A program made the translations under genes and the position numbers. A stretch of DNA of 47,375 bases, from assembly GCF_003112455.1 (NCBI RefSeq), contig NZ_BDQX01000171.1, positions 395,047 through 442,421 of the forward strand, given 5' to 3'. Positions 29,653-38,659 of the stretch are shown piece by piece; the stretch's first letter is position 1; each line of letters starts with the position of its first letter. The notes under the pieces are model-generated. The model ran no database searches. It worked only from the letters and a program-made list of their open reading frames with translations, and was not told the origin of the DNA. Source of the stretch: Paenibacillus agaridevorans (lineage in GTDB: Bacteria > Bacillota > Bacilli > Paenibacillales > Paenibacillaceae).

Positions 29653-31356
29653 TCACTCCGCGGAATCCGCCTGCAAATAAGGAAGGCTGCTTGGCCTAAA
29701 CAATTCGCTCACGGCAGGCACTTCTTTCTCCTCTCGAGCGGTCTCCAACTCTGGAAATACGTGCCTGAATACCTCTTCCACCTTATCGACAGGTATAACC
29801 TTGAGACCGTCCAAATCGGCGAAAATCGCCTGCCAATTCTCCTTGGGTATGATGACCTGCACCGCCCCGGCCTGAAATGCCGCCTCTACCTTGGCGAGCA
29901 CGCCGCCGACCGGCTTCACGTTGCCATGAATGCCAACCTCGCCCGTCATGGCCAGCTTGTTGTCGATCGGCATCTCCCGAATTGCCGAAGCGATCGCCGT
30001 TGCCATCGCAATGCCCGCGGATGGCCCATCGATTGGAGTCCCGCCAGGAAAGTTGATATGCAAGTCAAAGTCCTGCGGATTCAGACCGATTCTGCGGAGC
30101 ACCGTCAACACATTCTCGACAGAACCCTTCGCCATACTCTTACGCCTGAGCGTACGCGAGCCTCCTCCCAACTCTTCTTCGTCAACAACGCCAGTAATGT
30201 TGAATGTACCTTTGCCGGCATCAGCGGGAATAGCGCTCACTTCGATCTCCAGCAGCGTCCCCATATTGGGACCGTAGACGGCAAGACCGTTCACGAATCC
30301 CACCTGGGGCTCGTTTGGCACTTTGCGGTCCGGGCGAGGCGGAATTTGGCTGCTGTTGACAACCCATTCGATATCGGCTGCCGCGATGGCGTCCCGTTTC
30401 TCCGATAGAGCCACGCCTGCCGCCAGTTGAATAACGTTGACGGCTTCCCGGCCATTCGTAGCATACCGCTTCACGACGTCGATCGCCTCCGGGCACGGAG
30501 GAAATCCGATCTTCTTCACGGCATTCTCCGCCACCTGCGCGATCTCATCCGCCAGCAGCGGTCGGAAGTATACTTCCATGCAGCGGGAACGGATCGCAGG
30601 CGGGATTTCGCCGGGGGAACGTGTCGTGGCGCCTACAAGACGGAAGTCCGCAGGCAATCCGTTCTGGAAAATATCGTGTATGTATAACGGAATATTGGCA
30701 TCCTCGGAATGGTAATAGGCGCTTTCGAGGAATACCTTGCGATCTTCCAGCACCTTTAACAATTTATTCATCTGCACGGGATGCAATTCCCCGATTTCGT
30801 CGATGAACAGAATCCCCCCATGCGCTTTCGTTACGGCGCCCGGCTTTGGCTGCGGAATGCCCGCCACTCCCATCGCTCCGGCCCCTTGATAGATCGGGTC
30901 ATGAACCGAGCCGATGAGCGGATCCGCAATGCCGCGCTCGTCGAATCTGGCCGTCGTCGCGTCAATCTCCGTGAATTTCGCTTCGGCCAGGAACGGCGAT
31001 GACGGATTTTTTTTCGCTTCTTCCAGCACGACGCGGGCTGCCGCCGTCTTGCCGACGCCGGGCGGTCCATAAATAATGACATGCTGAGGATTGGCGCTGC
31101 AAAGCGCGGCCTTCAGCGCGCGCAGACCGTCTCGCTGTCCGATAATATCGTTCATCGTCTGCGGACGCGTTTTTTCCGCGAGAGGTTTCGTAAGCGAGAT
31201 GGAGCGAAGCTTTCTGAGCTTGTCCATCTCCTTCTTGGACTCTCTATCAACAGCCGATCGGTTCGTCTTCTGGTTGCGAAGCAAATTCCAGAAGTACAAT
31301 CCAATTACCACGGCAAAGAACACTTGAATCAGCATTAATACCAAACTTAAACTCAT
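29653..31356 (-). CDS. lonB: Membrane-anchored Lon-like protease LonB
   Basis: 567 aa. An N-terminal transmembrane helix (about 5-24) replaces the LAN domain. The AAA+ module has Walker [14 protein letters not shown] and Walker B ILFIDEIGELHPVQ. The protease domain has Ser in PIDGPSAGIAMAT and Lys in PVGGVLAKVEAA. In B. subtilis LonB is under forespore sigma-F control. I looked for a sigma-F promoter upstream and found no convincing match. AAAGGAG and GGAAGG precede the ATG. Confidence 0.96.
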   Translation of the reverse strand: MSLSLVLMLIQVFFAVVIGLYFWNLLRNQKTNRSAVDRESKKEMDKLRKLRSISLTKPLAEKTRPQTMNDIIGQRDGLRALKAALCSANPQHVIIYGPPGVGKTAAARVVLEEAKKNPSSPFLAEAKFTEIDATTARFDERGIADPLIGSVHDPIYQGAGAMGVAGIPQPKPGAVTKAHGGILFIDEIGELHPVQMNKLLKVLEDRKVFLESAYYHSEDANIPLYIHDIFQNGLPADFRLVGATTRSPGEIPPAIRSRCMEVYFRPLLADEIAQVAENAVKKIGFPPCPEAIDVVKRYATNGREAVNVIQLAAGVALSEKRDAIAAADIEWVVNSSQIPPRPDRKVPNEPQVGFVNGLAVYGPNMGTLLEIEVSAIPADAGKGTFNITGVVDEEELGGGSRTLRRKSMAKGSVENVLTVLRRIGLNPQDFDLHINFPGGTPIDGPSAGIAMATAIASAIREMPIDNKLAMTGEVGIHGNVKPVGGVLAKVEAAFQAGAVQVIIPKENWQAIFADLDGLKVIPVDKVEEVFRHVFPELETAREEKEVPAVSELFRPSSLPYLQADSAE

Positions 31357-31431
31357 AACCTTCCCGCTCCTTTCATACCAACCGTATTCTGTCAGTATTG
31401 CCGCTTGGATACAGGAATAATCGCTTGCCCC

Positions 31432-31457
31432 GCCAGAAAAAAAGAAGAGGCCTTCTG
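31432..31457 (-). terminator. Probable terminator after ispG
   Basis: Minus strand AGAAG/CTTCT hairpin with a 4-nt loop followed by seven T, about 40 nt past the ispG stop. The stem is only 5 bp. Confidence 0.55.
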
Positions 31458-31497
31458 ACAGTCGTTAGACGGTTCAGATAACCTCATTTATTGTACA

Positions 31498-32607
31498 TTA
31501 GGCGTGGGCGTGATTTTTGCGTCCCGGAATTTCGCCGGTGGCCTCAAACACGGTCACGATGTTGTCGATTTCCTTCTTCAGCTCGTTAAGCAGCTCCGCT
31601 TCCGGCACTTTGCGAATCATCTCGCCGTAACGGAACAGCATGCCTTCACCTCGAGCGCCCGCGATGCCGATATCCGCCTCGCGTGCTTCGCCTGGACCGT
31701 TAACCGCACAACCCAGCACCGACACCTTGATGGGTACCTTGATCTTGGAGATATACTCCTCTACCTCGTTGGCGATAGAGAACAAGTCGATGTCCAATCT
31801 GCCGCATGTCGGGCAGGAGACGAGCGTAGCCGCGTTCATGATGAGACCGAAAGTCTTAAGCAGCTCGCGCGCAACCTTTACTTCTTCAACAGGATCGGCG
31901 CTGAGGCTGATCCGAACCGTATTCCCGATGCCCAGAGCCAGCAACGCTCCTATGCCCGCCGAACTCTTGATCGTGCCGGTATGCAGAGTGCCTGCTTCCG
32001 TAATGCCAAGATGCAGCGGATATTTGATCTTCTCTGCAGCCATGCTGTAGGCCGCGATCGCCATTGGCACGTCGGACGCCTTTAGCGAAACGATAATGTC
32101 GTGAAAGTCGAGCTCCTCGAGAATGCCAATGTGGAAAAGCGCGCTCTCCACCATGGCTTCCGGCGTTGGATAACCGTATTTCTCCAGCAAGTGATTCTCC
32201 AGAGAACCTGCGTTGACGCCGATCCGGATTGGAATCCCCCGTTCCTTACAAGCTTTCACAACAGCTTCCACACGCTCGCGGCGGCCGATGTTGCCGGGAT
32301 TAATCCGAACCTTGTCGATGCCGTTTTCGATTGCTGCAAGGGCCAGTCTGTAGTCAAAATGAATATCCGCAACGAGCGGAATATGAATTCGTTTCTTAAT
32401 TTCCTTGATCGCTTCTGCAGCTTCTTTGTTATTGACGGTTACGCGAACGATCTGGCAGCCCGCTTCCTCCAGACGAAGAATCTCGGCCACGGTCGCCTCT
32501 ACGTCAGCCGTCTTCGTCGTACACATGCTCTGAATGATGACTTCATTGCTGCCGCCGATCGTCAGATCGCCGACTTTCACCGGAATCGTATCTTGGCGTT
32601 TATACAT
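31498..32607 (-). CDS. ispG: 4-hydroxy-3-methylbut-2-enyl-diphosphate synthase IspG (GcpE)
   Basis: 369 aa. The penultimate MEP-pathway enzyme, with a 4Fe-4S cluster. The cluster cysteines are in LVSCPTCGR and [27 protein letters not shown] and [10 protein letters not shown] are N-terminal family motifs. The start chosen (MYKRQDT) has GGGAG 9 nt upstream; the ATG six codons earlier has none. Bracketed by terminators of clpX and its own, so it seems to be transcribed alone. Confidence 0.97.
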   Translation of the reverse strand: MYKRQDTIPVKVGDLTIGGSNEVIIQSMCTTKTADVEATVAEILRLEEAGCQIVRVTVNNKEAAEAIKEIKKRIHIPLVADIHFDYRLALAAIENGIDKVRINPGNIGRRERVEAVVKACKERGIPIRIGVNAGSLENHLLEKYGYPTPEAMVESALFHIGILEELDFHDIIVSLKASDVPMAIAAYSMAAEKIKYPLHLGITEAGTLHTGTIKSSAGIGALLALGIGNTVRISLSADPVEEVKVARELLKTFGLIMNAATLVSCPTCGRLDIDLFSIANEVEEYISKIKVPIKVSVLGCAVNGPGEAREADIGIAGARGEGMLFRYGEMIRKVPEAELLNELKKEIDNIVTVFEATGEIPGRKNHAHA

Positions 32608-32720
32608 TATGATCTCTCCCATCATGCGTCCAATCTCGGGAAACGTAGTACGAAGATGGTGCCGACAATTGGACTTTGAACATGCTATAACTACTACGCC
32701 AAATCAGCGGAAAGGTGACA

Positions 32721-32774
32721 AAAACGTCAAAGTCCACCCCGCGGCAAGCGTGTTATCGCAGGCCACGGGGTGGA
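32721..32774 (-). terminator. Rho-independent terminator after clpX
   Basis: 13-nt arms with one mismatch (32733-32745 with 32762-32774, TCCACCCCGTGGC/GCCGCGGGGTGGA on the minus strand), then a T-rich run. It begins 14 nt after the clpX stop. Confidence 0.88.
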
Positions 32775-32787
32775 GTATCGTCCCTTA

Positions 32788-34044
32788 TCAGGCGCTTTCT
32801 TCCTTCTTCTTGCCCTTCTTGGCGGAAAGCTCAGGCATGATCTTCTCCTGCACGGATTTCTCCGTAATCAGGCAAGTGTTCACGTCATCTCGCGTCGGAA
32901 CTTCGTACATCACGTCGAGCATAATGCCTTCGATGATGGCGCGAAGACCGCGGGCGCCGGTATTGCGCTTAATGGCTTCCTTCGCGATCGCGTCGAGCGC
33001 TCCGGGCTCGAAGTCGAGCTTTACGTTGTCCATCTCGAGCAGTTTCTGGTATTGCTTGACAAGAGCATTCTTCGGTTCGGACAAAATCCGTACCAATGCC
33101 GGCTCGTCAAGCGGCTCCAGCGTCGAAATGACAGGCAAACGGCCCACAAACTCCGGAATAAGACCGAATTTCAGCAGATCCTCAGGCAATACCATGCCCA
33201 AGTATTCGCCCGGCTTCAAATCCTTTGTCGTGTCTCCCGCGGAGTTAAAGCCGATGACCTTTTTGCCGATCCGGCGTTTGATCAATTGCTCGAGGCCGTC
33301 GAATGCGCCGCCGCAGATAAACAGAATGTTCGTCGTATCGATCTGGATAAATTCTTGATGCGGATGCTTGCGTCCGCCTTGCGGCGGAACGGATGCGACC
33401 GTACCCTCCAGAATTTTCAGCAGTGCCTGCTGTACGCCTTCGCCGGATACGTCGCGCGTAATCGACGGGTTCTCGGATTTGCGGGCTACTTTGTCGATCT
33501 CGTCGATGTAGATAATGCCGCGCTCGGCTTTCTCCACATCGTAATCGGCGGCTTGAATCAGCTTGAGCAAAATATTCTCAACGTCTTCGCCTACGTAGCC
33601 GGCTTCCGTCAAGGAAGTGGCGTCGGCGATTGCAAACGGCACGTTAAGAATTTTGGCCATCGTTTGCGCCAGCAGCGTCTTGCCGGAGCCTGTAGGACCC
33701 AAAAGCAGAATATTCGACTTCTGGAGCTCGACGTCATCGATTTTGCTGCCGGAATTAATCCGCTTGTAATGGTTGTAGACGGCAACGGATAACGACTTCT
33801 TGGCGAAGTCTTGACCGATGACATAGGAATCCAGAATGGCGCGAATATCCTTCGGCTTCGGAATATCCTTCAGATCAAGCTCTTCATCGTTGCCGAGCTC
33901 CTCTTCCACGATTTCTGTGCACAACTCGATGCATTCATCGCATATATAGACGCCAGGACCGGCGACCAGCTTGCGCACCTGATCCTGCGATTTGCCGCAG
34001 AACGAACACTTCAATTGACCCTTTTCGTCATTGAATTTGAACAT
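32788..34044 (-). CDS. clpX: ClpX, AAA+ unfoldase of the ClpXP protease
   Basis: 418 aa. N-terminal zinc-binding domain with Cys13, Cys16, Cys35 and Cys38, Walker [14 protein letters not shown], Walker [10 protein letters not shown], pore loop [13 protein letters not shown], and the ClpP-contacting IGF-type loop region [11 protein letters not shown]. It feeds substrates to ClpP. The ATG has GGGGTGAG 4-7 nt upstream. It follows clpP by 24 nt. Confidence 0.98.
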   Translation of the reverse strand: MFKFNDEKGQLKCSFCGKSQDQVRKLVAGPGVYICDECIELCTEIVEEELGNDEELDLKDIPKPKDIRAILDSYVIGQDFAKKSLSVAVYNHYKRINSGSKIDDVELQKSNILLLGPTGSGKTLLAQTMAKILNVPFAIADATSLTEAGYVGEDVENILLKLIQAADYDVEKAERGIIYIDEIDKVARKSENPSITRDVSGEGVQQALLKILEGTVASVPPQGGRKHPHQEFIQIDTTNILFICGGAFDGLEQLIKRRIGKKVIGFNSAGDTTKDLKPGEYLGMVLPEDLLKFGLIPEFVGRLPVISTLEPLDEPALVRILSEPKNALVKQYQKLLEMDNVKLDFEPGALDAIAKEAIKRNTGARGLRAIIEGIMLDVMYEVPTRDDVNTCLITEKSVQEKIMPELSAKKGKKKEESA

Positions 34045-34068
34045 GTACTCACCCCTTGAATGTTTATG

Positions 34069-34656
34069 TTAGCCCAGCGGCGCCGTAATGACCCTGTCGA
34101 TCAGACCGTAATTCAGGGCTTCTTCCGCGCTCATAAAGTAATCGCGGTCGGTGTCGCGATCAATCTTCTCATATGGCTGACCTGTACGGTCGACATAGAT
34201 TTGATTCAGCTTCTGCTTCGTCTTGAGAATCCAGTCGGCATGAATCTTGATATCCGTCGCCTGGCCTCTGACGCCGCCGAGAGGCTGGTGGATCATCACT
34301 TCTGCGTTTGGCAGAGCAAAGCGTTTGCCCTTCGCACCGGCTGTAAGAAGAAGGGAGCCCATGCTTGCCGCCATACCCATGCAGATCGTGGATACTTCTG
34401 GCTTGATATACTGCATCGTATCATATATTCCCATTCCAGCGGTTACAGAGCCGCCGGGAGAGTTGATATACAGATGGATGTCCTTCTCCGGATCGTCGGC
34501 CGCCAAAAACAGCAGCTGAGCGATGATGGAGTTCGCGACATCGTCATCAATGGCACTCCCGAGAAAAATAATGCGATCTTTCAGCAATCGGGAGTAAATG
34601 TCATAGGACCGTTCTCCGCGATTCGTCTGTTCGACTACAATCGGTACCAGGTTCAT
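34069..34656 (-). CDS. clpP: ATP-dependent Clp protease proteolytic subunit ClpP
   Basis: 195 aa, standard length. The catalytic triad is visible as Ser98 (GMAASMGS), His123 (VMIHQP) and Asp172 (DRDTDRDYF). It forms the tetradecameric chamber used by ClpX and ClpC. In B. subtilis clpP lies elsewhere in the chromosome; here it is directly upstream of clpX. The ATG has GAGG 9 nt upstream. No CtsR operator was searched for beyond the promoter region, and none was obvious. Confidence 0.98.
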   Translation of the reverse strand: MNLVPIVVEQTNRGERSYDIYSRLLKDRIIFLGSAIDDDVANSIIAQLLFLAADDPEKDIHLYINSPGGSVTAGMGIYDTMQYIKPEVSTICMGMAASMGSLLLTAGAKGKRFALPNAEVMIHQPLGGVRGQATDIKIHADWILKTKQKLNQIYVDRTGQPYEKIDRDTDRDYFMSAEEALNYGLIDRVITAPLG

Positions 34657-34697
34657 GCGACCAACCTCTTTTCGTTGTGGACTTGGAATGCATCCTT

Positions 34698-34727
34698 ATT
34701 GTAACACGTTAAGTTATGGATTGTCAT
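34698..34727 (-). promoter_or_regulatory. Sigma-A-type promoter of clpP-clpX
   Basis: Minus strand ATGACA (34722-34727), 18-nt spacer, TACAAT (34698-34703) preceded by TGT, about 41 nt before clpP. Confidence 0.7.
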
Positions 34728-34821
34728 TTCGCCGAATACTACAGTATACGGCGTCAGACGCCTGATATGTACGCTTCCCTGGCGGTCGAAGAGATCCGCC
34801 TATTTCATATGTAGGGTGAAA

Positions 34822-34850
34822 ATAAGGCACGTTACATGCACGCGCCTTAT
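34822..34850 (-). terminator. Probable terminator after tig
   Basis: Minus strand ATAAGGC (34844-34850) pairs with GCCTTAT (34822-34828), then TTTTC. It lies about 80 nt downstream of the tig stop. Two other hairpins without T-tracts lie nearer clpP. Confidence 0.65.
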
Positions 34851-34932
34851 CCTCGATCTAACCTATTCTTCTATGTCGCTTCCCATGCACACGCATGGAG
34901 CGTATGTCAAACGGTATTAAGAGGTTACACTT

Positions 34933-36222
34933 TTAGGCAGTTTTGCTGTTGTCAAGCAGAAACTTGATCGTTTTGCGAAGGAGAATATCTTCTTGAAGGT
35001 TGCTAATGTTGCCGTTCTTCTCGAAAATGTCGCGCAGTTCTTCCGCAGGACGGTTGTATTGCTTGGACAGGTTCTCCAGCTCTGCAGCCAGATCCTCTTC
35101 CGTCGCGTCGAAGCCTTCGGCTTTCGCGATCGCTTCCAGCACGAGGTTGTTGCGTACGCGCTTCTCGGCGTCGGAACGCATTTGACCGCGCAGCGCTTCT
35201 TCGTTCTGGCCGGAGAACTGGTAATACAGATCCATGTTCATGCCTTGCATGCGCAGACGGTTCTCGAAGTCCTTCACCATATAGTCGGTTTCCGTGTCGA
35301 TCATCGCTTCCGGGATTTCGACTTCGGCCGCTGCCGTCGCTTTGTCGACAACCGCTACTTCACGCGCTTGCTCCGCTTCCTTCTCCTTGCTTTCCAGAAG
35401 CTTCGTTTTCAAGTCGGCTTTGTATTCTTCCAACGTGTCGAACTCGCTTACGTCTTTGGCGAATTCGTCGTCCAGGGCAGGAAGCGCTTTGCGTTTCAGC
35501 TCATGCAGCTTCACTTTGAATACGGCAGCTTTGCCAGCGAGGTGCTCTGCATGGTACGTCTCAGGGAACGTAACTTCCACGTCCTTGAAGTCGCCAAGCT
35601 GCATGCCTACTACTTGCTCCTCGAAGCCCGGGATGAAGGAGTTCGATCCAAGCTCCAGGGAATAACGCTCGCTGAAGCCGCCTTCGAACTGCTCGCCGTC
35701 CACGTATCCGTCGAAGTCGATAACGGAGATGTCGCCATTTTGGGCAGCTCCTTCTTCGACAACCGTCAATTCAGCGTGACGCTGTTGCAGACGCTCCAAC
35801 TCGGCAGCCACTTCTTCTTCCGTTACTTCGGAGCTGACCGCATCGATCTCAAGGCCTTTGTATTCGCCAAGCGTTACTTCGGGCTTAACCGTTACTTTCG
35901 CGACGAACTTGAAAGATTGGCCTTTCGCGAATTGCGTAACGTCGATCTCGGGACGGTCTACAGGCTGCAGCTCGTTCTCTTGAACGGCAGTCGTATAAGC
36001 TTCTGGCAACAGAATGTCGATTGCATCCTGATAAAGGCTCTCTACTCCGAATCGGGATTCGAAGATTCCCCGCGGAACTTTGCCTTTGCGGAAACCAGGA
36101 ACGTTAACCTTCGCCGCCACTTTCTTAAAGGCTTGATCCAGAGCGCCGGTCACTTTGTCCGCGTCCACCTCAACATCGATAGATACGATGTTCTTGTCTA
36201 TTTTTTCCCAAGTTGCTTTCAT
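34933..36222 (-). CDS. tig: Trigger factor
   Basis: 429 aa. Ribosome-associated chaperone and prolyl isomerase. The ribosome-binding signature is VPGFRKGKVPRGIFESRFG (about 44-62). The FKBP-like PPIase domain is central (GDISVIDFDGYVDGEQFEGG), followed by a helical C-terminal domain. The start chosen (MKATWEKID) lies 7 nt after a GGAGGGGAAGG element; 11 upstream codons are rejected. Confidence 0.98.
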   Translation of the reverse strand: MKATWEKIDKNIVSIDVEVDADKVTGALDQAFKKVAAKVNVPGFRKGKVPRGIFESRFGVESLYQDAIDILLPEAYTTAVQENELQPVDRPEIDVTQFAKGQSFKFVAKVTVKPEVTLGEYKGLEIDAVSSEVTEEEVAAELERLQQRHAELTVVEEGAAQNGDISVIDFDGYVDGEQFEGGFSERYSLELGSNSFIPGFEEQVVGMQLGDFKDVEVTFPETYHAEHLAGKAAVFKVKLHELKRKALPALDDEFAKDVSEFDTLEEYKADLKTKLLESKEKEAEQAREVAVVDKATAAAEVEIPEAMIDTETDYMVKDFENRLRMQGMNMDLYYQFSGQNEEALRGQMRSDAEKRVRNNLVLEAIAKAEGFDATEEDLAAELENLSKQYNRPAEELRDIFEKNGNISNLQEDILLRKTIKFLLDNSKTA

Positions 36223-36285
36223 TTTATGCCTTCCCCTCCAAAAATGCGCATGCATCCATAGTTTTCACGTTACATAAACCATTCT

Positions 36286-36314
36286 ATTATAAACAAAGAT
36301 GGACAAGTTATCAA
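36286..36314 (-). promoter_or_regulatory. Sigma-A promoter of tig
   Basis: Minus strand TTGATA (36309-36314), 17-nt spacer, TATAAT (36286-36291), about 65 nt before tig. The -35 overlaps the stop codon of the upstream gene. Confidence 0.82.
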
Positions 36315-37249
36315 GGCTGATGTTCATCGCCGCCCGTTTGCAGCAGCATCGCGATGCCTCTGAGCGTTCGGCAAGCCTGTTCATAACGAAATCTGAGACT
36401 GTCGGAAATGCCATATGTATCGCGTATATCGTCGTCGTTCGCCGAGCCGTACACCGTCAGATGCAGCGTAAGATGCAGCGCAGCCGCGAAACAATCCACC
36501 GTCGCATCCTCGTCTCTAAGCATCCACCCGTAAGCCGATGTCCCATAAAGGAATTGCAGGCTCTCCTTCCATAATTCCGTGGCGAAATGAGGCAGCGTCG
36601 GGTCGTCAACCTCCGCAACCGCGATCGTACGCTCCAGGATGTCGCCCACCGGAGCCGGGAATTCCTCTAGCGACAGCGGGGTCGCTTCGATTTCCAGCAT
36701 GACATCCTCATCCAGCCGTCTAAGCCGTATTTCCCCTGTCGCCCCTCTCCGCTTAAGACATTGCAGCGCCTTGAATTGAAGGATGGGATGAAGGCTTTCA
36801 TCCTTCAGCCATTCCAGGATGGCAGCGTCAACGCCGGGATCATCGATGTAGACGGCGCGCTCCAGCGCCAGCTGCTGCTGGTCCATCATAGGATGGTTGC
36901 GCATGATATAGAGAACTTGGCTGATATACGCTTCATCTTGAACGGGCGGCTTCAGCAGCTCGGCACGCAGCGCCTCTTCGTCCTGTCCGCTTTCCTGCGC
37001 GTTCTCTTCTGCAGCCTCGCTCCCCACCGGGAACGCCATGTCCAGCCAGCTCAGCAAATTCGCCCATTCCTCATAATGGCGTTTCTCCTGCCCCTGGCAT
37101 TGCAGCAGAAATCGGAGAAGCTCCTTCGCTTCCCTGTATTGTTCGGCCTCCAGCATCCTCGTAAGCGAGATCTGGTACTGATCCAGCATGCTGGGGAATA
37201 AATAAACATTGTCCTTGCCATCGTTATGTGGCTCTTGAGGAGTCGTAAT
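36311..37249 (-). CDS. Unnamed cytosolic protein in the ysoA position, possibly ATT-initiated
   Basis: The ATG-initiated form is 292 aa (36311-37189); the extended frame given here is 312 aa. No catalytic motif is recognised. The N-terminal 60 residues look like a helical repeat (LTRMLEAEQYREAKELLRFL), the middle has a PBS/HEAT-like segment, and the protein is acidic. In B. subtilis the gene upstream of tig is ysoA, a TPR protein, so this may be its counterpart. The ATG at 37189 has no Shine-Dalgarno. The frame is open upstream to a TAA at 37262, and AAGGCGGTG lies 5 nt before an ATT codon at 37247-37249. The gene is certain; the start is not. Confidence 0.7.
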   Translation of the reverse strand: MTTPQEPHNDGKDNVYLFPSMLDQYQISLTRMLEAEQYREAKELLRFLLQCQGQEKRHYEEWANLLSWLDMAFPVGSEAAEENAQESGQDEEALRAELLKPPVQDEAYISQVLYIMRNHPMMDQQQLALERAVYIDDPGVDAAILEWLKDESLHPILQFKALQCLKRRGATGEIRLRRLDEDVMLEIEATPLSLEEFPAPVGDILERTIAVAEVDDPTLPHFATELWKESLQFLYGTSAYGWMLRDEDATVDCFAAALHLTLHLTVYGSANDDDIRDTYGISDSLRFRYEQACRTLRGIAMLLQTGGDEHQP

Positions 37250-37304
37250 GATAACACCGCCTTAAGGCATGCTCGTAAATAGGTTCTGAATAATCCTGCG
37301 ATCG

Positions 37305-37333
37305 ATTATACCACGCATGGTCGTCCGCGCCAA
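37305..37333 (-). promoter_or_regulatory. Sigma-A-type promoter of the ysoA-position gene
   Basis: Minus strand TTGGCG (37328-37333), 17-nt spacer, TATAAT (37305-37310). The transcript would begin near 37298, about 50 nt before the ATT codon and about 110 nt before the first ATG. Confidence 0.72.
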
Positions 37334-37403
37334 ACAAAGTCCTCTATCTTCAATGGCCATCGATATGTCCGTCAATCTTTTTTGAATTTCTCCATTTTTT
37401 TAC

Positions 37404-37433
37404 TTGCAAAACCATAGGTCGGCATGATATATT
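37404..37433 (+). promoter_or_regulatory. Candidate promoter of tRNA-Arg
   Basis: TTGCAA (37404-37409), 18-nt spacer, TATATT (37428-37433), ending 10 nt before the tRNA. Other -10 registers in the same A/T tract are possible. Confidence 0.5.
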
Positions 37434-37443
37434 ATCAAACAGT

Positions 37444-37520
37444 GTCCCAGTAGCTCAGTCGGATAGAGCACTCGCCTTCTAAGCGAGTTGTCGGGGGTTC
37501 GAATCCCTCCTGGGACGCCA
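37444..37520 (+). tRNA. tRNA-Arg (anticodon UCU)
   Basis: 77 nt with encoded CCA. Acceptor GTCCCAG pairs with CTGGGAC, D-arm GCTC/GAGC, anticodon stem CTCGC/GCGAG with loop CTTCTAA (anticodon TCT, reads AGA), and T-arm GGGGG/CCCTC around TTCGAAT. All four arms close, with one G-U in the T-stem. Confidence 0.97.
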
Positions 37521-37552
37521 TTACGTGGCATATGACTATTTTTAAAATAATG

Positions 37553-37598
37553 AAATCCCCGCGAGCCCTTCATTCTACTGGGCCAGCGGGGATTTTTA
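37553..37598 (+). terminator. Rho-independent terminator after tRNA-Arg
   Basis: 10-bp outer stem (37553-37562 with 37586-37595, AAATCCCCGC/GCGGGGATTT), inner GCCC/GGGC, then ATTTTTATTTG. It ends the tRNA transcript; 120 nt of A/T-rich sequence without recognisable signals follows before the next gene. Confidence 0.9.
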
Positions 37599-37720
37599 TT
37601 TGTTCGGATTCAATGGAACTTTGTGAGCTCAATAGTAATATTTAGCTTGCAGTTGGAGATCATATAGCTAGCGTCGATTAGGCTGCAGAAATCATTGATT
37701 ACGAATGGTGATGACGACAA

Positions 37721-38410
37721 TTGAGACTTTTAAAATGCGCACTATTGCTTCCGCTTATTGTATGGATTTGGACTTTGATGCCAGAATCCGCAATGGCAAT
37801 CGATAAAGACCCATTACCTATTTATGCACCAATAAGCGAATATCGAATCGAAGTTTTTCCACTCCAACATCGACTCACTGTATTTAAAGAAGACATGCTG
37901 ATCAAGCAGTATAGAGTCGCTGTCGGCACCCCGTCTACGCCCACTCCCGTCGGGGTTTACATCATCACTTATAAAGGGAAGGACTGGGGACCTTCATTTG
38001 GTCCACGCTGGCTGGGACTAAATGTTCCATGGGGCAACTATGGAATTCACGGTACAAACAAGCCCCATTCTATCGGCCAACATCAAAGCCATGGCTGCAT
38101 TCGCATGAATAATACGGATGTTTTGCAATTATTTGAGCTTATCCCGATTGGCACAAAGGTTATCATCCACGGCCATGTGCTTGGCTACATGAATCAAGAT
38201 CCTAGAGATTTGGCCGAAGGGGATGTTGGCGGAGACGTACAATTAATCCAATCCCGATTGAAGAGCAGCGGATATTTTACAGGTGAATGTAATGGCAAGT
38301 TCCGCTCGGATACTACGGCGGCTATCAAAAAATTTCAACGCGATCGACATTTACTGCCCAACGGTGTAGTTTCGCGAACAATATATGAAGAATTGGGCCT
38401 CATCGAATAG
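37721..38410 (+). CDS. Secreted L,D-transpeptidase (YkuD) with C-terminal peptidoglycan-binding domain
   Basis: 229 aa. Signal peptide at 1-26 (hydrophobic core, AMA cleavage site). The YkuD catalytic domain spans about 42-155, with His110 and the SHGCIRM motif (Cys126). A PG_binding_1 domain spans about 168-227 (QLIQSRLKSSGYFTG, AIKKFQRDRH). Such enzymes make 3-3 crosslinks in wall or spore peptidoglycan. The start is TTG at 37721 (a TGA closes the frame 3 codons upstream), with only a weak GGTGATG before it. Codons are A/T-richer than in the core genes. It stands alone between tRNA-Arg and a convergent unit. Confidence 0.88.
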   Translation: MRLLKCALLLPLIVWIWTLMPESAMAIDKDPLPIYAPISEYRIEVFPLQHRLTVFKEDMLIKQYRVAVGTPSTPTPVGVYIITYKGKDWGPSFGPRWLGLNVPWGNYGIHGTNKPHSIGQHQSHGCIRMNNTDVLQLFELIPIGTKVIIHGHVLGYMNQDPRDLAEGDVGGDVQLIQSRLKSSGYFTGECNGKFRSDTTAAIKKFQRDRHLLPNGVVSRTIYEELGLIE

Positions 38411-38430
38411 CAAAACTTACGACATAAAGA

Positions 38431-38461
38431 ATCGGCCGGACGAAACGCCGCCCGGCCCGAT
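38431..38461 (+). terminator. Hairpin after the L,D-transpeptidase gene
   Basis: ATCGGCCGG (38431-38439) pairs with CCGGCCCGAT (38452-38461) with one bulge, 20 nt past the stop. It is G/C-rich but lacks a T-run, so it may be a poor terminator or only a stabilising hairpin. The following 150 nt are A/T-rich with nothing recognised. Confidence 0.45.
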
Positions 38462-38619
38462 CTACTATTCACCCGCAGCAAATTAACACCTCCTGTCAAT
38501 CGCCGGCGATCCCGTTATGACACATTTTTTCTTACTCGGTTAATCTAAAACTTTGATTTTATTTTTTCCGATATATATTTACCCGTTCAGACATTCCATC
38601 ATGCTCCCCACGAAGAAAG

Positions 38620-38645
38620 AGCCGGCGGTTGAATAACCGTCGGCT
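38620..38645. terminator. Bidirectional terminator after the ydhK-type gene
   Basis: 11-bp stem with one mismatch (38620-38630 with 38635-38645, AGCCGGCGGTT/AACCGTCGGCT), 4-nt loop. It is followed by CTTTCTT on the minus strand and a GTTGTTTTTC tract on the plus strand. Confidence 0.82.
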
Positions 38646-38659
38646 TGGTTGTTGTTTTT

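Noticed and set aside
31357..31430. Sigma-F promoter of lonB
   Set aside because: The upstream region was read for the sigma-F pattern; only partial matches with wrong -10 bases were seen.
34993..36261. 422-codon open frame on the plus strand
   Set aside because: Antisense to tig; unusually long because of tig codon bias (Phe-rich shadow of Glu codons).
37711..37806. ATG frame overlapping the TTG start of the L,D-transpeptidase gene
   Set aside because: It ends after about 31 codons and encodes no signal peptide; the TTG frame gives a proper signal sequence.
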